A stretch of 64,000 nucleotides of DNA from Acanthosepion esculentum. Its lineage: Eukaryota; Mollusca; Cephalopoda; Sepiida; Sepiidae. Both the position numbers and the translations under genes were made by a program. The notes below the pieces were generated by a model. That model saw nothing but the letters and a program-made list of their open reading frames with translations. It was not told the DNA's origin and did not search any database. The stretch lies in the NCBI GenBank assembly GCA_964036315.1, contig OZ038496.1:13379883-13443882 (forward strand), read 5' to 3'. Below are positions 31,501 to 43,375 of this stretch, piece by piece; the stretch's first letter is position 1; each line of letters opens with the position of its first letter.

Positions 31501-32008
31501 GGCAATAGAGTAAGAGTGTCTGGAGAAGGTCACTGTGACAGATGGGCCAATGGATGTGACCTGGTTAGCCCACCATGCTTCACAGGAGAGAGGACAGCCA
31601 TTTGAGATCAGCATTACATTACTTTTGTCTCTGCTGCGTGATCAGGCCCACTCGGTTGCTATGTAATGGACAAGATCAAGGAGATAGTGGCATTGGTGAA
31701 CCCCTTCAGGTGCCAGTGATTACTGCTGACCAGCCAATATATGCAGTAGCCAAGCCAGTCCAGTGGCACTGGCAGGAAATCTACGGTGGGGACAAGTCCG
31801 TCATAATGTTCAGAGGCTTGTATATTGAGATGGCGGCACTGAAGTCCATTGAAACTACACCCCAAGACAGTGGTTGAACATGAGTCCTCGTTGAGGCAGG
31901 GGCAGCATCTCCTGAGACAACAGATTCGTTTCTGATATTTTTGTAGGTACAAAATTTAATCACAGAAATAAAAGTGTGAATCTTAATATTACTAGACATT
32001 TTAAAAGC

Positions 32009-32043
32009 GAAGCAACCGGTTTCGCTCCCGCTCTTCAGGCTTC
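32009..32043 (-). ncRNA. Hammerhead ribozyme motif (type I, minimal stem III)
   Basis: Minus strand, in order: stem I 'GAAGC', core 'CUGAAGA', stem-loop II 'GCGGGAGC' (G-C and C-G pairs, GGGA loop), core 'GAAA', then 'CCGGUU', then 'GCUUC', which closes stem I perfectly. CCGG is self-complementary, so stem III would have 2 bp and no loop; such ribozymes are known to work best as dimers. The cleavage site would follow GUU, allowed by the NUH rule but weaker than GUC. All invariant core bases are present. Penelope-like elements are known to carry minimal hammerheads in their terminal repeats, and one starts about 130 bp away, though on the other strand. Confidence 0.6.
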
Positions 32044-32169
32044 CACGGGAGATTTAACTTAAACTAAAAACACTAGAAAATGTGAAATGAAAAGGAAATG
32101 GGGAGATAAAAAAATAAAATAAAATCTTAACTAGGGTCACAAGAAATATGGAGTTACAGCGGAACCTAA

Positions 32170-33879
32170 TTTAAATAATATTGTCAATTTGTCTTCGCAT
32201 GAATTAACCGAGCTAGAATCGTTTCTTCTTGCTCATGTGTTGGACTTTTGCATTCCACCCCCGTATGCGTGATAAGGAGAAGATTTGTTTCAGAGTTCGA
32301 GGTCTTCTATGCCCAGTTGGCAAGACTGTCACCTACTTCTACTGATGCGATTTGTCATTTGAAAGCCCAGTTAAATAATTCCGCACACATGTTTGCTAGT
32401 TCCTCGGTTGCTTCAGCTGAATCGAAATGGAAAGCCGAATATCAGTTGTTAATTCATTGAGGAATATAATTATGATCTTATAATCTCCAGACCTGATAAA
32501 CGGGCTGGGGTTGTTATTTTAGATCGGGCAGATTATGTGGCTAAGATGTCTTCGATTTTGGAAGATACCTCAAAACTTACAAATCTAGGATCTGCTGATA
32601 CATGTGATGCAACTGCTTCAGGTGAAGCAAAATTTCAGAAATTACTCCTGAAGTTGGCAAAAACTGGGGTGCTTCCACAAGAAATTGCCAACGAAATTCG
32701 ACCGTCTGGGTCGATTCGTCCCCGGTTGTATGGGCTTCCAAAAAGTCCACGAGGATGGGGTACCATTAAGACCAATTTTGTCAATGGTTGGTTCAGCCCA
32801 ACACAAGGTAGCCAAATGGCTCTCATTGCTTTTGGAACCAGTGTTGCAGCGCTTGAGTGGATTTTGCATAAAGGATTCACTTTCCTTTGTTAACCGTATT
32901 CAAAATTTGTCTTCTGGCAAGTTCATGTGTTCTTTTGACGTCTGTTCCCTATACACTTGTGTCCCCCTTGTGGAAACTATTAATATTTGCTGTGATTTAC
33001 TTTATCGCAGTTCTTTGTCTCCAGTGAGTATTCCTGAGTCTGTATTTGTGGATTTGATGAAATTTGCCACGTCGTCTGTCGAATTCAGTTTTAATAATAC
33101 CATGTTTCGACAGATTGACGGGGTTGCTATGGGTTCCCCTTTGCTAATATTTTTGTCAGCTTTCACGAAGAGAGGATACGTAGGAATGCACTTCGTCCTC
33201 AACTGTATTGTCGGTATGTTGATGATACTTTTTGTCTATTCAACAACGAAGTTGAGGCGGACCAGTTTCTCTCTTTTCTAAATGGTATCCATCCAGCACT
33301 GAGGTTTACTGTCGAGAAGGAATCCATTTTTCAATTGGCCTTCTTGGATGTATTAGTACATCGAACACCTACAATTTTTCTGACCTCGGTTTATAGGAAA
33401 CCAACTTTTGCGGGGTTATATACGCGTTGGGATTCCTTTTGTCCTACAAAACGTAAGATAAACATCATTAGAACCCTACTTCATAGGGCATTAATGATCT
33501 GTTCAGAGTCCTTCTTGGATGATGAAATCAATTTTGTTAAGGAAACCTTATGTGGGTTATGGTATCTCCTTGATACTGTTCATTCGGTCATCCGCATAAG
33601 ATTGTGGAGTTCAGAAGGGCCAAACTCTGTACTGTTAAAAATTGTCCTGTTTATCTTAGATTGCCCTGGATTGGATCCAAGTGTGAAAGGATAATTAGAC
33701 AGATTTCATCTAATGTTCGTAGTTGTTTTTTCTCGGCCGAGGTTCATATAGTTTTTCAAACCCGGCCTATGTTTCGTTCTGGGTGTAAGGATGTTCTCTC
33801 TCCCCATCATATTAACTCTGTTATTTACAAATACATTTGTAGTTGCGGTGCTGACTACATAGGGAGAACGACTCAACGC

Positions 33880-33882
<3 letters not shown>
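32170..33882 (+). pseudogene. Penelope-like element: reverse transcriptase and truncated GIY-YIG endonuclease
   Basis: In order on the plus strand: 'ELTELESFLLAHVLDFCIPP' (32,208), 'ISRPDKRAGVVILDRADYVA' (32,489), 'PLRPILSMVGSAQHKVAKWL' (RT finger, 32,763), 'FMCSFDVCSLYTCVPL' (motif A with catalytic Asp near 32,937), 'QIDGVAMGSPL' (motif B, 33,111), 'YVDDTF' (motif C, 33,215-33,232, after a frameshift), 'LAFLDVLVHRTPTIFLTSVY' and 'RKPTF' (33,340), then the Cys-rich '[19 protein letters not shown]' at about 33,828. That is the Tyr..Tyr-Ile-Gly start of the GIY-YIG endonuclease. The rest of the nuclease (catalytic Arg and Glu) is replaced by a (TA)n/(TACA)n microsatellite. Four or more frameshifts; inactive. 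Motif order and the RT plus GIY-YIG pairing are diagnostic for Penelope-like elements. Confidence 0.9.
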
Positions 33883-34362
<480 letters not shown>

Positions 34363-35190
34363 GCTTGTCTAGTTCCCTAATGTCTCGGGCCAGTACGAGG
34401 TTTCTGACTCAAGGAGTTCTATTGCCTTGATATCAGGGTAGACGAGACCTGTACATCCGGGTATCACGCTTCTATCTTTTTTCCTGCATTATTTGTGCCT
34501 TCATTAAGGGTGCTGAAGGCAAATGTTTTCTGGGTTTTGGCGTTACCCGCCTGACAGTCAGGGACCCGAACCTTTGAATGACTTCGAAGGAAGCTAAACC
34601 TATCAGCAGGTGTATAATACTGTACAGATATTTTGTGAATGAGTTCTGGATCGTTCAGTAGTCTCCGGTGGGGCTTCCTGATGCCATGGTGAAGGGTACT
34701 GTTACGACTGTATCTCCGGACAGTTCAGTCCAGGTTACTTACGCATGCATAGCTTATGGGTGGGACTTATGGGTGGGACTGTCTCACTACTTAGTCTTTT
34801 ACCAAACCCACTGCTATCTACACATGAACTCACCTAAATTGACCGTCCTGAGTATGACGTTAAACTACATCCAACAGCAAGGCCTCTGGTCAGGAGGTTT
34901 TGAGGAGCGTGGAACCACCTGTTAATTGCTGGTGTTCCCAGGTCCACCCTGACCCGGGTCCCAGCTATGGGAAAATAGTGAAATCCCAAGGTGTGTCCAC
35001 GTCCTGGGTATGACGATAAACTACATCCGCGTCCCGGGTATGACGATAAACTACGTCCAACCAAAAGGCCGTCGATCCGATCAATCGGCTGGTCATGTCA
35101 TGCCCCATCACATCTAACCCATCCCAAAACAACTACAACTTACAATTAACTTTCCCTTCCAAACCCTACACTAAATATACTAACACCTTA
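34363..35190. repeat. GC-richer repeat-like block with small tandem units
   Basis: No gene is recognised. 'GGTATGACGATAAACTACAT' and close variants occur three times at 34,850-35,060. This could be the 3' part of another element; I cannot name it. Confidence 0.4.
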
Positions 35191-35199
35191 CCCCTAAAA

Positions 35200-35740
35200 T
35201 GTGATGGGAAACAATGATGTTGCCAGGGATACGTTTTTGAAACAATGATGTTGCCACGGATACATTTTTTTGAAACAATGATGTTGCCAGCTATACGTTT
35301 TTGAAACAGTTGCCAGCTATACGTTTTTGAAACAATGATGTTGCCAGGGATATTTTTTTTTTAAACAATGATGTTGCCAGCTATACGTTTTTGAAACAGT
35401 AGCCAGCTATACGTTTTTGAAACAATGATGTTGCCAGGGATACATTTTTTTGAAACAATGATGTTGCCAGCTATACGTTTTTGAAACAATGATGTTGCCA
35501 GGGATACATTTTTTTGAAACAATGATGTTGCCAGGGATACATTTTTTTGAAACAATGATGTTGCCAGGGATACATTTTTTTTTTAAACAATGATGTTGCC
35601 AGCTATACGTTTTTGAAACAGTAGTCAGCTATACGTTTTTGAAACAATGATGTTGCCAGGGATACATTTTTTTGAAACAATGATGTTGCCAGCTATACGT
35701 TTTTGAAACAATGATGTTGCCAACTATACGTTTTTGATAT
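35200..35740. repeat. Tandem array, ~33-bp unit with shortened ~27-bp variants
   Basis: Unit 'GAAACAATGATGTTGCCAGG' plus 'GATACATTTTTTT', alternating with 'CCAGCTATACGTTTTTGAAA' forms. About 17 units; the short ones lack 'AATGATG'. The two unit types intermix, indicating repeated unequal exchange. Confidence 0.92.
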
Positions 35741-35747
35741 ATCTAGT

Positions 35748-35820
35748 AAATACTGGATCTGGCATTAAATAACCCATAGTGGTTGATATGCCATAAAACC
35801 CCAAACAAACAAACAAATCA
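35748..35820 (-). repeat. Single copy of the sequence that makes up the 61-64 kb satellite
   Basis: The minus strand reads 'GGGGTTTTATGGCATATCAA' then 'CCACTATGGGTTATTTAATG'. The satellite unit has 'TTGTTTTACGGCATATCAAC' then 'CTCAATGGGTTATTTAATG'. About 45 bp correspond with few differences. Confidence 0.75.
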
Positions 35821-35826
35821 CCTAAA

Positions 35827-38300
35827 TTGAACAAAATCAACAAAACCTCCCAAAAAAGTAGAACTCTGTTTTACCATCTCCTACACCAATATCAGGGCCT
35901 ATATTTTAGCTTTCCAGAGCTTTCTTGTGGCCAAACACAACCTCCTATTTCTCTGAAACAGGCATTAATAACTATTCCACTGCAGGAGCTCACAATCCCG
36001 GGGTACTCAATCCTAAGCGCCAAACATGACCACCTAAATCTCCACGGCCATTGCACTTATATTAAGGGCAATAACACATTCATTTTCAATCTGTCGTCCT
36101 TGGGATGATGAAACACTAATTTTCGACAGAATATCTGAAAGGATTGATAATATCCTCACAAATTTGCCTCAGCTAGTTTTCATATCCGTGGTGACTTCAA
36201 TATTTACAACAAAGAGTGGTTCGTCCACTGGAACAAAACTACTGAAGAAGGTACATACTACAGACTTCTCCATCGCCTACGAATTGACTCAGACCATTGA
36301 AGAATCCGCACGCATTCCTGATGAGACAGGCCATCAGGCGAAACCCCTTGATCTCTTTCTCACATCCAGCAGTGAAAAATGCCTCGTAAAAGTTTTGCAA
36401 AAGCCGGGTACATCAGACCATTCTCTAGTCAGTGTCTAAATTGATGCTGAACCAAAGGCATCCCCTGATTAGCCGTTCGAATGTAGACTGGGACGGCTTT
36501 AGATCTTACATAGCGAAAGCTCGTCTCTCAACCTTCTTCAAACCTGCTGCTTCCAAAATTTGCTGCCCTCGTCTCAGAATGGACCCTTCCTAGATAGTTT
36601 TATACCAAAAAAAATTCGAGAGAAAAAAGCCAAGTCTGGTTCACCACTGAATGCGCTGCATCATTAGCTCACCGTAACAAGTACTTCAATATCTATCAGA
36701 AAGAGAAATGTAGTTGGACATTTGCTGCATTCAAAACTGCTGCAAGAAAGTTCTGGAAAATGTTCCAGAAAATACAAAGTGTAGCTACTATGCACAAGCG
36801 GTCCAGGTCAAGGTTAAACATAAACAAATTGGACCCCAAGAGTTCTGAAAGATAACCAACCAAATTTTGAAATGTGGCAAAGCATGTTCCTACTATTATA
36901 AATGGTCCCCGAGGTCCTCATCCTCGTCAGATAAGGCAAAGCTCTTCACCTCGATCTTTGCCTTGAACTCAATGTTAGATGACAAAGGACATCCCCCTTC
37001 CAGTCTCACTGAGCACAATCTTAGTAGTATTTATATTACAGCCCAGAAAATCTCAAGACATATCAAAAGTCTTGACCCTAAGGAAGCAACTGGTTCATAC
37101 AAAATCCCAATGCTTATCCTTAATATCAACCCAGAATTATCCCCGATCTTAGAGAAATTATTTAACCGTTACTTGAAGGAGAAATCCTTCCCAAATCTGT
37201 CAATGGAAAAATGGAAGGTGTCAAGTGTATGCCCGGTTTTCGAGAATGCGAGTGAGCACTCACCCCCCCCCCCCCTCTCAGTACAGACACATTAGTCTCC
37301 TCAATATCATCAGCAAGCATTTAGAGGATATAATCAAGATTGTGGATCCCCGAAATAGGAACAATCTCTTAATCGACAAGTAGTATAGGTTTCGATCGAC
37401 CCGATCCACTGCTGATGTCCTGACATTACTCACAGAATCAGTGAGGCACTAGACAACAAATATATCTCAAGAACTATTGCATTAAATATCTCAAAAGCCT
37501 TTGACAATATGCGGCATAAAGGGTTGCTGTACAAGCTCTCTAGCTATGGAATCACTGAGTCTTCTCAATTATAATGTCCTTCCTAACAGGTAGATCCCTG
37601 AAGGTGGTTGTTAACAAATAGCTTTCTCAGATCACCACTCTTTTTACTATACATAAATGATCTACCTAAGAGTACACTCCGACGGTATATACAACCGTAT
37701 ATGGGTGCACCTCCAAAACGCTAGATGACTAGAATTTGGCATCTGATCTCTCCTCTGACCGAGCTCTAACAGCTTAGTTGGCGAAGAACTGACAGATTAC
37801 ATCCAATGCCTCGAAAACCAAACTGGTTACAATCCATCATCGCCAATCGGATCCTGAACTACCGCTAGTCACGATGAACGAATGTCCCTTCAAGCAAGCC
37901 CCGTGCCTTGAGTGCCCATTGAGACTTAAACTCATCCAAGACCTCAAGTGGAACTTGTACACGATCCAACGCTAAAGATACTCGGAAAATGATCGTACGT
38001 ACCTAAGTCTTCGTGCTATCCTCTATATTTACAAGAGCCAGATCACACCTAAAATGGAATATTGCTGTTGTATTTGGGTAGGAGCTGCACAGTTTTTACT
38101 TTACAGTTTTTGATAGCGTTCAAAAGCGTCTTTGAATTCTTGTGACAAATTATTTTCTACTCTACAACCTCTCTTTTACAGGTGCTCAGACGAACAACAT
38201 TACTTAGTTCCGCCAGTTGTAATCTTCACGGCTAAAACCCGCCATTCTACGCACATGGTAGCGAACCATCCTTATTCCTTTCGTATTCGAATAAGTTAAT
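35827..38300 (+). pseudogene. LINE (APE-type, CR1/jockey-like group): endonuclease and reverse transcriptase, decayed
   Basis: Endonuclease: 'LTIPGYSILSAKHDH' (about 35,985), 'YIKGNN' (36,057), 'RGDFNIYNKEW' (36,187, GDFN motif), 'DLFLTSSSEKCLVKVL' (36,347) and 'GTSDHSLVSV' (36,409, catalytic SDH motif). RT: 'DPKEATGSYKIPMLIL' (37,075), 'FRSTRSTADVLT' (37,390), 'ISKAFDNMRHKGLLYKLSSY' (37,488, motif A with catalytic Asp), 'SPLFLLYINDLP' (37,631), and a motif-C region reduced to 'TTVYGCTSKT' (37,695). It then continues to a 'VSPKMEY'-like C-terminal region at 38,045. Frames are broken at many places, for example between GDFN and SDH. Target-primed retrotransposition would be its mode of movement. 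Too degraded to assign a clade with certainty. Confidence 0.85.
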
Positions 38301-38369
38301 ATACAGGTGAGCGGTGTCAAACATTTTCCATGTGAAAGTGAGCGATGATATGAAAAATATTGGGTCCGA

Positions 38370-39115
38370 TCATTTCTCAATATCTATGTTGATGATACAA
38401 CGGTATATGGATGCACTTCGAAAACTCGAGATCACCCGAGATTCGCAACAGATCTCTCCTCTGTTGGCTGGTTACATTCATTGAAAACAAAACTAGTTAC
38501 ATTCCATCATCGCAGATCGGACCCTTAACTATCACCAATTACGATGAATGGATGTTCCATGGAGCCCTCGTACAATGAACGACTGTGACACCTAAACTCA
38601 ACCCAGATCTCAAGTGGAACTCGTACATACGATCCAACGCTAAAGATACTGGCAAAAAATGGTCTGTTCCCTGTACCGCTCCAGTAAGTACCTGACTCCT
38701 CCCGCTATCGTCTACCTTTACAAGAGCCAGATAAGGCCGAAAATGGAGTACTGCTGCCATATATGGACAAGAGCCGTCCAGTTTTCACTTTCCAGTTTAG
38801 AAGAGTCCAAAAGCGTCTCCGTGTCCTTGTGGGTGATGAATTATTTTCCACCCTACAACCCCTTTCTCACAGACAAAATGTCGCAAGCCTATCACGATCT
38901 CAATGGAAAGTGCTCAGAACTACAGTCCTTAGTTCTAACCTTCACGGCTAAGACCCGCCATGCCACGCCCACTGTAGTGAACTATCTTCATTCCCTCCGC
39001 ATTCCATTGGTGATACGTAACTCGAGTGGCTCTCGGGACTTGTACAGGGTAAATATCACTGTAAAAAAGTGCATAGCAAACAAATTTAAGCCATCATTCT
39101 GATTCAAGTCAATCT
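38370..39115 (+). pseudogene. Second LINE fragment (RT motif C to C-terminus), partly duplicating the first
   Basis: 'YVDD' at 38,385-38,396 is followed by 'TTVYGCTSKTR' and the rest of the protein: 'DLKWNSYIRSNAKDTGKKW' (38,611), 'RRVQKRLRVLVGDELFSTLQ' (38,800), 'LSHRQNVASLS' (38,863) and 'VNYLHSLRIPLVIRNSSGSR' (38,976). It repeats in better condition what 37,690-38,290 shows, so two fragments of the same family are joined head to tail. The frame shifts at least twice. Confidence 0.75.
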
Positions 39116-39344
39116 ACAGAAAGGATCATGTTATTAGATGCCGATCTGCAGTTGACTTGAAGACCTCAAAAGCCACAAAGAGAAAGAGAGTGACGATGTG
39201 TTATTTATCCAATACAAATCTCAAGAGCAACTCGAGGTAAATTATTGAATGAGGAGTCTAATATGAACGTAAGAGAAGTTGATAAAAAGTGACAATTATA
39301 AGGACAAGGAGCATAGATAATAACTGATCCTTGAATTGAGATTT

Positions 39345-40330
39345 ATTTTAATCAATTCACCCCAAGCAAGGCAATAACGCCACTAAGATGAAAGCGTCTA
39401 CTTAGAGTGAAAGAGGATGAAAAGATTTCAGAAACAACCAGAAACCCAATCATAAACAGGGAACAATGAATGAACCTCTACTGTTCAAAAATCAGGGAAG
39501 GAGTGTGAACTGGACTATACACAAGCCTATCTACTTCTATTAAGATTAGAGGGTTCAGGGAAACACCTATGTGAGTGTTTGTTCCACAATAGTAATTCTC
39601 TGGAAAACGCTAAGTGGAACTTCTTCATTGCAATTGGAATACAGAGGAAATGAAGGAGATTCAACTCCATGAAGACGGCATTGAGTTTACTAGCTGTAAA
39701 TGTCTGAACTGGTGGAATTAAAGAATGGAGTGCTCATCTGAACATTTGCTATGAAAATAGAGATAGAGTAGCAATAGGCTTGCAACATCATCTCTGTGGA
39801 GGAGAGTCTGCTGTGTAGAAAGTAACTCTTCCCCTACAAGACTGCATACCTGATTTTAAACTCTATCAAGGTTAGAAAGTGAAGATTGAACAGCTCCAGC
39901 CCAGATATGGCTGCAATATTGTATTTCTGGTCTAATCTGACATTTGTAAAAAGAAAGTATAACGGAGAATGTCAGAAACTTCCTGAAGTGATAGAATAAG
40001 CTGACCATTTTTTCCAGCAGTGGATCATATATGTGTGTTCCACTTGAGGGTTGGGGGTGAACTTGTGATCCAATAGATATTCAAATCATTAAGTCTCTTT
40101 GGGAGTGCAACCATTTCATCATGAGTCGAGAAGATACATGATACTAGCTTAGTTTTTGAAATATTCAAAGTTACAAGCCAGTTTTTTTTTCTTGTTGTGC
40201 TGTTAGAACTAGATCAGACAAGAGATCAGCTGCAAGGCTCCAAACATATTGATTCTTCGGAGATGCTTCCATCGTGTGAATGTTTGATGCTAAATTTCTG
40301 GAGACTGTCTAATAAATTCATTAATTCAAA
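39345..40330 (-). pseudogene. LINE 3' end (C-terminus plus 3' UTR), opposite orientation
   Basis: Read on the minus strand from 40,190: 'WLVTLNISKTKLVS', 'LKWNTHI' (about 40,050), 'CQIRPEIQYCSHIWAGAVQS' (39,950), 'LSNLDRV', 'LVGEELLSTQQTLLHRDDVA' (39,830) and 'FHSKCSDEH' (39,750), then a decayed C-terminus and the standard 3' UTR down to 'CTTGCTTGGGGTGAATTGAT' at 39,350. Same family as the plus-strand copies that end 230 bp away, so the two elements lie tail to tail. Confidence 0.75.
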
Positions 40331-40495
40331 AAATAATTCAATTTATAAAAAGAAATAATAATAATAATAATTCAATTTATAAAAAGAAATAATAATAATA
40401 ATAATAATTCAATTCATAAAAAGAAATAATAATAATAATAATAATAATTCAATTCATAAAAAGAAATAATAATAATAATAATAATTGAATTTTTT
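40318..40495. repeat. Tandem array: 'AATTCAATTTATAAAAAG' + (AAT)n, ~5 units
   Basis: Each unit ends with an (AAT/ATA)n run that grows from unit to unit, then shrinks. Confidence 0.9.
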
Positions 40496-41340
40496 AAAAA
40501 AAGAAACAAACAATTAAGTCATGTCTCACCAGCAATTCTTTTTTTCTTTTCCCAACATAAAAATGTGTTTATTGTTGGTTTTTAAAAACATCAACAAAAT
40601 AGAAGATAATTTAAGAAAAAACGAATAGGATCAATATTTTAGTGTTACCATATTGCAAAAAATGTCTTTTTCCCATTTTCTTTTTTTGATAACATTCCAA
40701 ACATATGAAGCAATGAATGTTGTAAAAAGAAAAATTTTTTTAAAAAAAAATTAAATAATCAAACAGAAAATTTCAAATTATTAAAAGTTTAAAAAAATTA
40801 TTATTAAAAGTTTTTAAAAATTGATAGCGGGGAGTTTTTCTTATGCTTTGACAACAACTAGTTTCGTTGGCAGGAATTCACAAAAAAAAAAATTAAATCA
40901 GTAATGTTTTCAAGCATTTTCGACAGTTCTGACATGAAACCTCAATTTTTTCATTAAAAAACAAAAAAATATTGATAGGTCTAGCATGAACCTTTGTCAC
41001 TCACTCCTATCAATTTGACGTCCCATTGAGGTGATAGTGAAATTTAGCAGAAAAATTAAACTGAACAAAACAGATTCTTAAATTACCAGTTGAAAAACCT
41101 GAGGAAGGCAGGGGAGCCTACCAGCCGTGATGGAAATAACAATGATGAGGACATTACTTTGAATAATCTTTCAAAATCTTTTCAGTCTGTTGCTAACATT
41201 TCTGTAGATTTTGTAAAACAAAAAAAACAAAAAAAAATATGAAAAATAAACAGAAAAAAAAGAAAGAAATTTTGAATATTTAAGAAAAAAAAATTATTTT
41301 ATTTATGATATCTGGTTATTTAATGCCTGATTTGTAAGTT
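40496..41340. other. Nothing recognised
   Basis: Very A/T-rich with many homopolymer runs. Near 41,098 'CCTGAGGAAGGCAGGGGAGC' resembles the repeat end at 50,175. Confidence 0.5.
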
Positions 41341-41344
41341 TTTT

Positions 41345-41428
41345 CTTTTTATAATGAACATTTTTTTAGATTCCACCAGAGGGAGAAACCCTCACAGCTA
41401 AAAGTTTGATGCTCTAACAATTGAGCCA
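41345..41428 (-). repeat. tRNA-like fragment
   Basis: The minus strand reads 'TTTGGCTCAATTGTTAGAGC' (good box A and D arm) and later 'GTGAGGGTTTCTCCCTCTGG' (weak box B). Probably a SINE head or a dead tRNA copy. Confidence 0.4.
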
Positions 41429-41429
41429 A

Positions 41430-43365
41430 ACTTGGGAATGCAGCGAACATTATCAAAATAGCTTTTTCAAGGCGTTTTTACAATATGATAATTTAAGAAC
41501 ATTGACCATAAAATTGGAATTTATAATTAGTGTCATTTCTTTTTTTCATGCCACAAATTCGGTTTTGCATCTTATCAAAACAGCAGAAAGAATCAACTTT
41601 GATGAACAAGGAATGGGCTGGGTTCGGGCAGTGGGAGAGGGGGTGCATCGAACTGGCAAGAGTGTTGGGTAGAGGAGATGTGGTGAACCAGAGGTAGAGT
41701 CTTTGAATCAATCTGCCTATTGTGCCATTCAGGAGGATTATATCCAAGACTGACTGCTCATAAGAAGAACCAAGGTTTAAAAACTTATTTCTCCTCAGGG
41801 CCAGTTTCTGATTCAGGTGGCACTTGGAAGCGTCATTTAAATCTGCTCTTTAAGTAAGATGTTTTTTGGAAAAGAAAAAATAAATGAAATAAAAAAAAAA
41901 AAATGTGTAGACACTCAACTCAACACTTCTTGACCAAAAGAGGCAATTAAAAAAACAAAATTTAAATAACCTTATCAAAATTAGTTTGTTGAAATCTCAG
42001 AGACTTCATTGTAGACAAGCTTTCCGAACTTAAATGTTGTAGAAGATTCTCCACAACAGTAAGTAAATAAATAAGAGTGAGCAAGCAAGAGATAGAAAGA
42101 TCGTTCACAGAAAGAGATAGGTAAGTAGGTTAAAAGATCTTGTCCTATTCAGATATACAAAGGTCGCTTTGCTGACCTCTCAAATTGTCACGTTTGACCA
42201 GTGAACCAAATTTTAGACTACATAGAGTTAACTGGCCTTTCAATTAATGTTGGCCACAAGTTCATAGGTCATATGTGAAAGGGGAAAGGTAAAGGAGAGG
42301 TTGTGAGTAAAATGAAAAGGATATGGCAGGGGAATGAAATGGTAGGGAAAGGACATGGCTCCTGCCCCATTAAATTTGAGGTGTATTAATGTTTTCAAAA
42401 TATATTCTCCATTTTGTTTTCTTTTAAGTTGAATATATTTTATAATTCGATGGCTTCACCATCATCACTGCTACCGTTGTAGTAATAGTATTAAAACAAG
42501 AGTATTTTGTTGCTTGTTTTTTTTTTTATTCTAACAGTCACACTTTAAATAACTCAGCAAAAAGGCAAGTGTAATTTAACAGAAGATCAATTCCACTGAA
42601 GATAACCTATTTTAAATTCATTGCCATCACTTATTACCAATATTAGTCGCAATTATTTTATTATATTTCGATAGAAACAATATCAGTATTGTACAATTGT
42701 GGGCACCATTTTATGTTCTTCAACCCAAATGCCAAAATAAATTCTACTGACCAATCACAGGTCAAAGTTCACACAGAGCAATGCAAAAGACATACATGAC
42801 CAAAATGTTAGTAATGGCAATTCAGTAGCAATGTAATTAACCAAGAATATTGGCACTGGTGTTTTTGGTGAGAAGCTTTACTGCATATAACATACCATCC
42901 AACGGTGGCACCTTCCAAACTATGACTGTTTTTTCATTTTTTTTTTTTATTTTCCCTGATTTGCATATAAAGTTTAGTTCTGCCAAAAACAAAGACATTT
43001 CGTAACCGCCACCCAAACCCCCATCACCACACACCGACTCTGCAACTTATCTCGTTAAGATCACAATTAAAATGGTCTTGCAACAGGCATCGCAAGATCG
43101 TGCCAGACTTCAAAAAAGCTCAAGCAACCTAAAAGTTGATTATTTGTAGGGACTAACATCCTGATCTTGACATTTTTTTTTTTTGATAGTTATACAATCA
43201 TTCCTGTAAGGAAAGCATTATGCTGTTACCAAAATACCCAACGACTGCTTTTCCTGCCAATGATGGAAGATGACGCATATCAAGACACTGCAGAAAGATA
43301 ACCACCAAAAATACATTAGATGATGTTAGTGCGCAAGTTGCTCGCACTAATGCTATCATCCTTGC
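41430..43365. other. Nothing recognised
   Basis: Low-complexity, AT-rich DNA without a convincing gene or repeat. It may be the 3' flank of the gene whose last exon is at 43.5-44.0 kb. Confidence 0.5.
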
Positions 43366-43369
43366 TAGT

Positions 43370-43375
43370 TTTATT
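43370..43375 (-). promoter_or_regulatory. Candidate poly(A) signal AATAAA
   Basis: Minus-strand AATAAA about 115 nt downstream of the stop codon of the candidate exon at 43,489-43,966, a usual distance range for a short 3' UTR. Confidence 0.4.

Larger units (their letters stand above)
29802..31956 (+). pseudogene. Broken gene of an unnamed high-copy metazoan family (Cys/His-rich N-terminus, 'ITADQP' motif)
   Basis: One protein can be followed across the region despite damage. 29,802-29,882 reads 'WSKCCFCQKKKSKEM' and a stop. The same frame reopens at 29,910 for 203 codons with 'NKAKYHQSCRLMF', 'RFICDKEAPSSELRQ' and 'LRYHFACLTDMYNRGRPSE'; these Cys/His pairs look zinc-binding. 30,823-30,971 reads 'LNKRLKEKLLSEITELEAHK'. 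31,044-31,199 reads 'DGTLHEGYIEQAIPRTLLQF'. 31,523-31,660 reads 'GQPFEISITLLLSLLRDQAH'. 31,702-31,935 reads 'VPVITADQPIYAVAKPVQWH' and 'VIMFRGLYIEMAALKSIE'. At least five stops and several frameshifts interrupt it, plus a minisatellite and two SINEs. I recall this protein as very repetitive in cnidarian, mollusc and fish genomes but know no accepted function. A transposon origin is likely from copy number; the ITADQP Asp could be catalytic, which is speculation. Confidence 0.65.
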
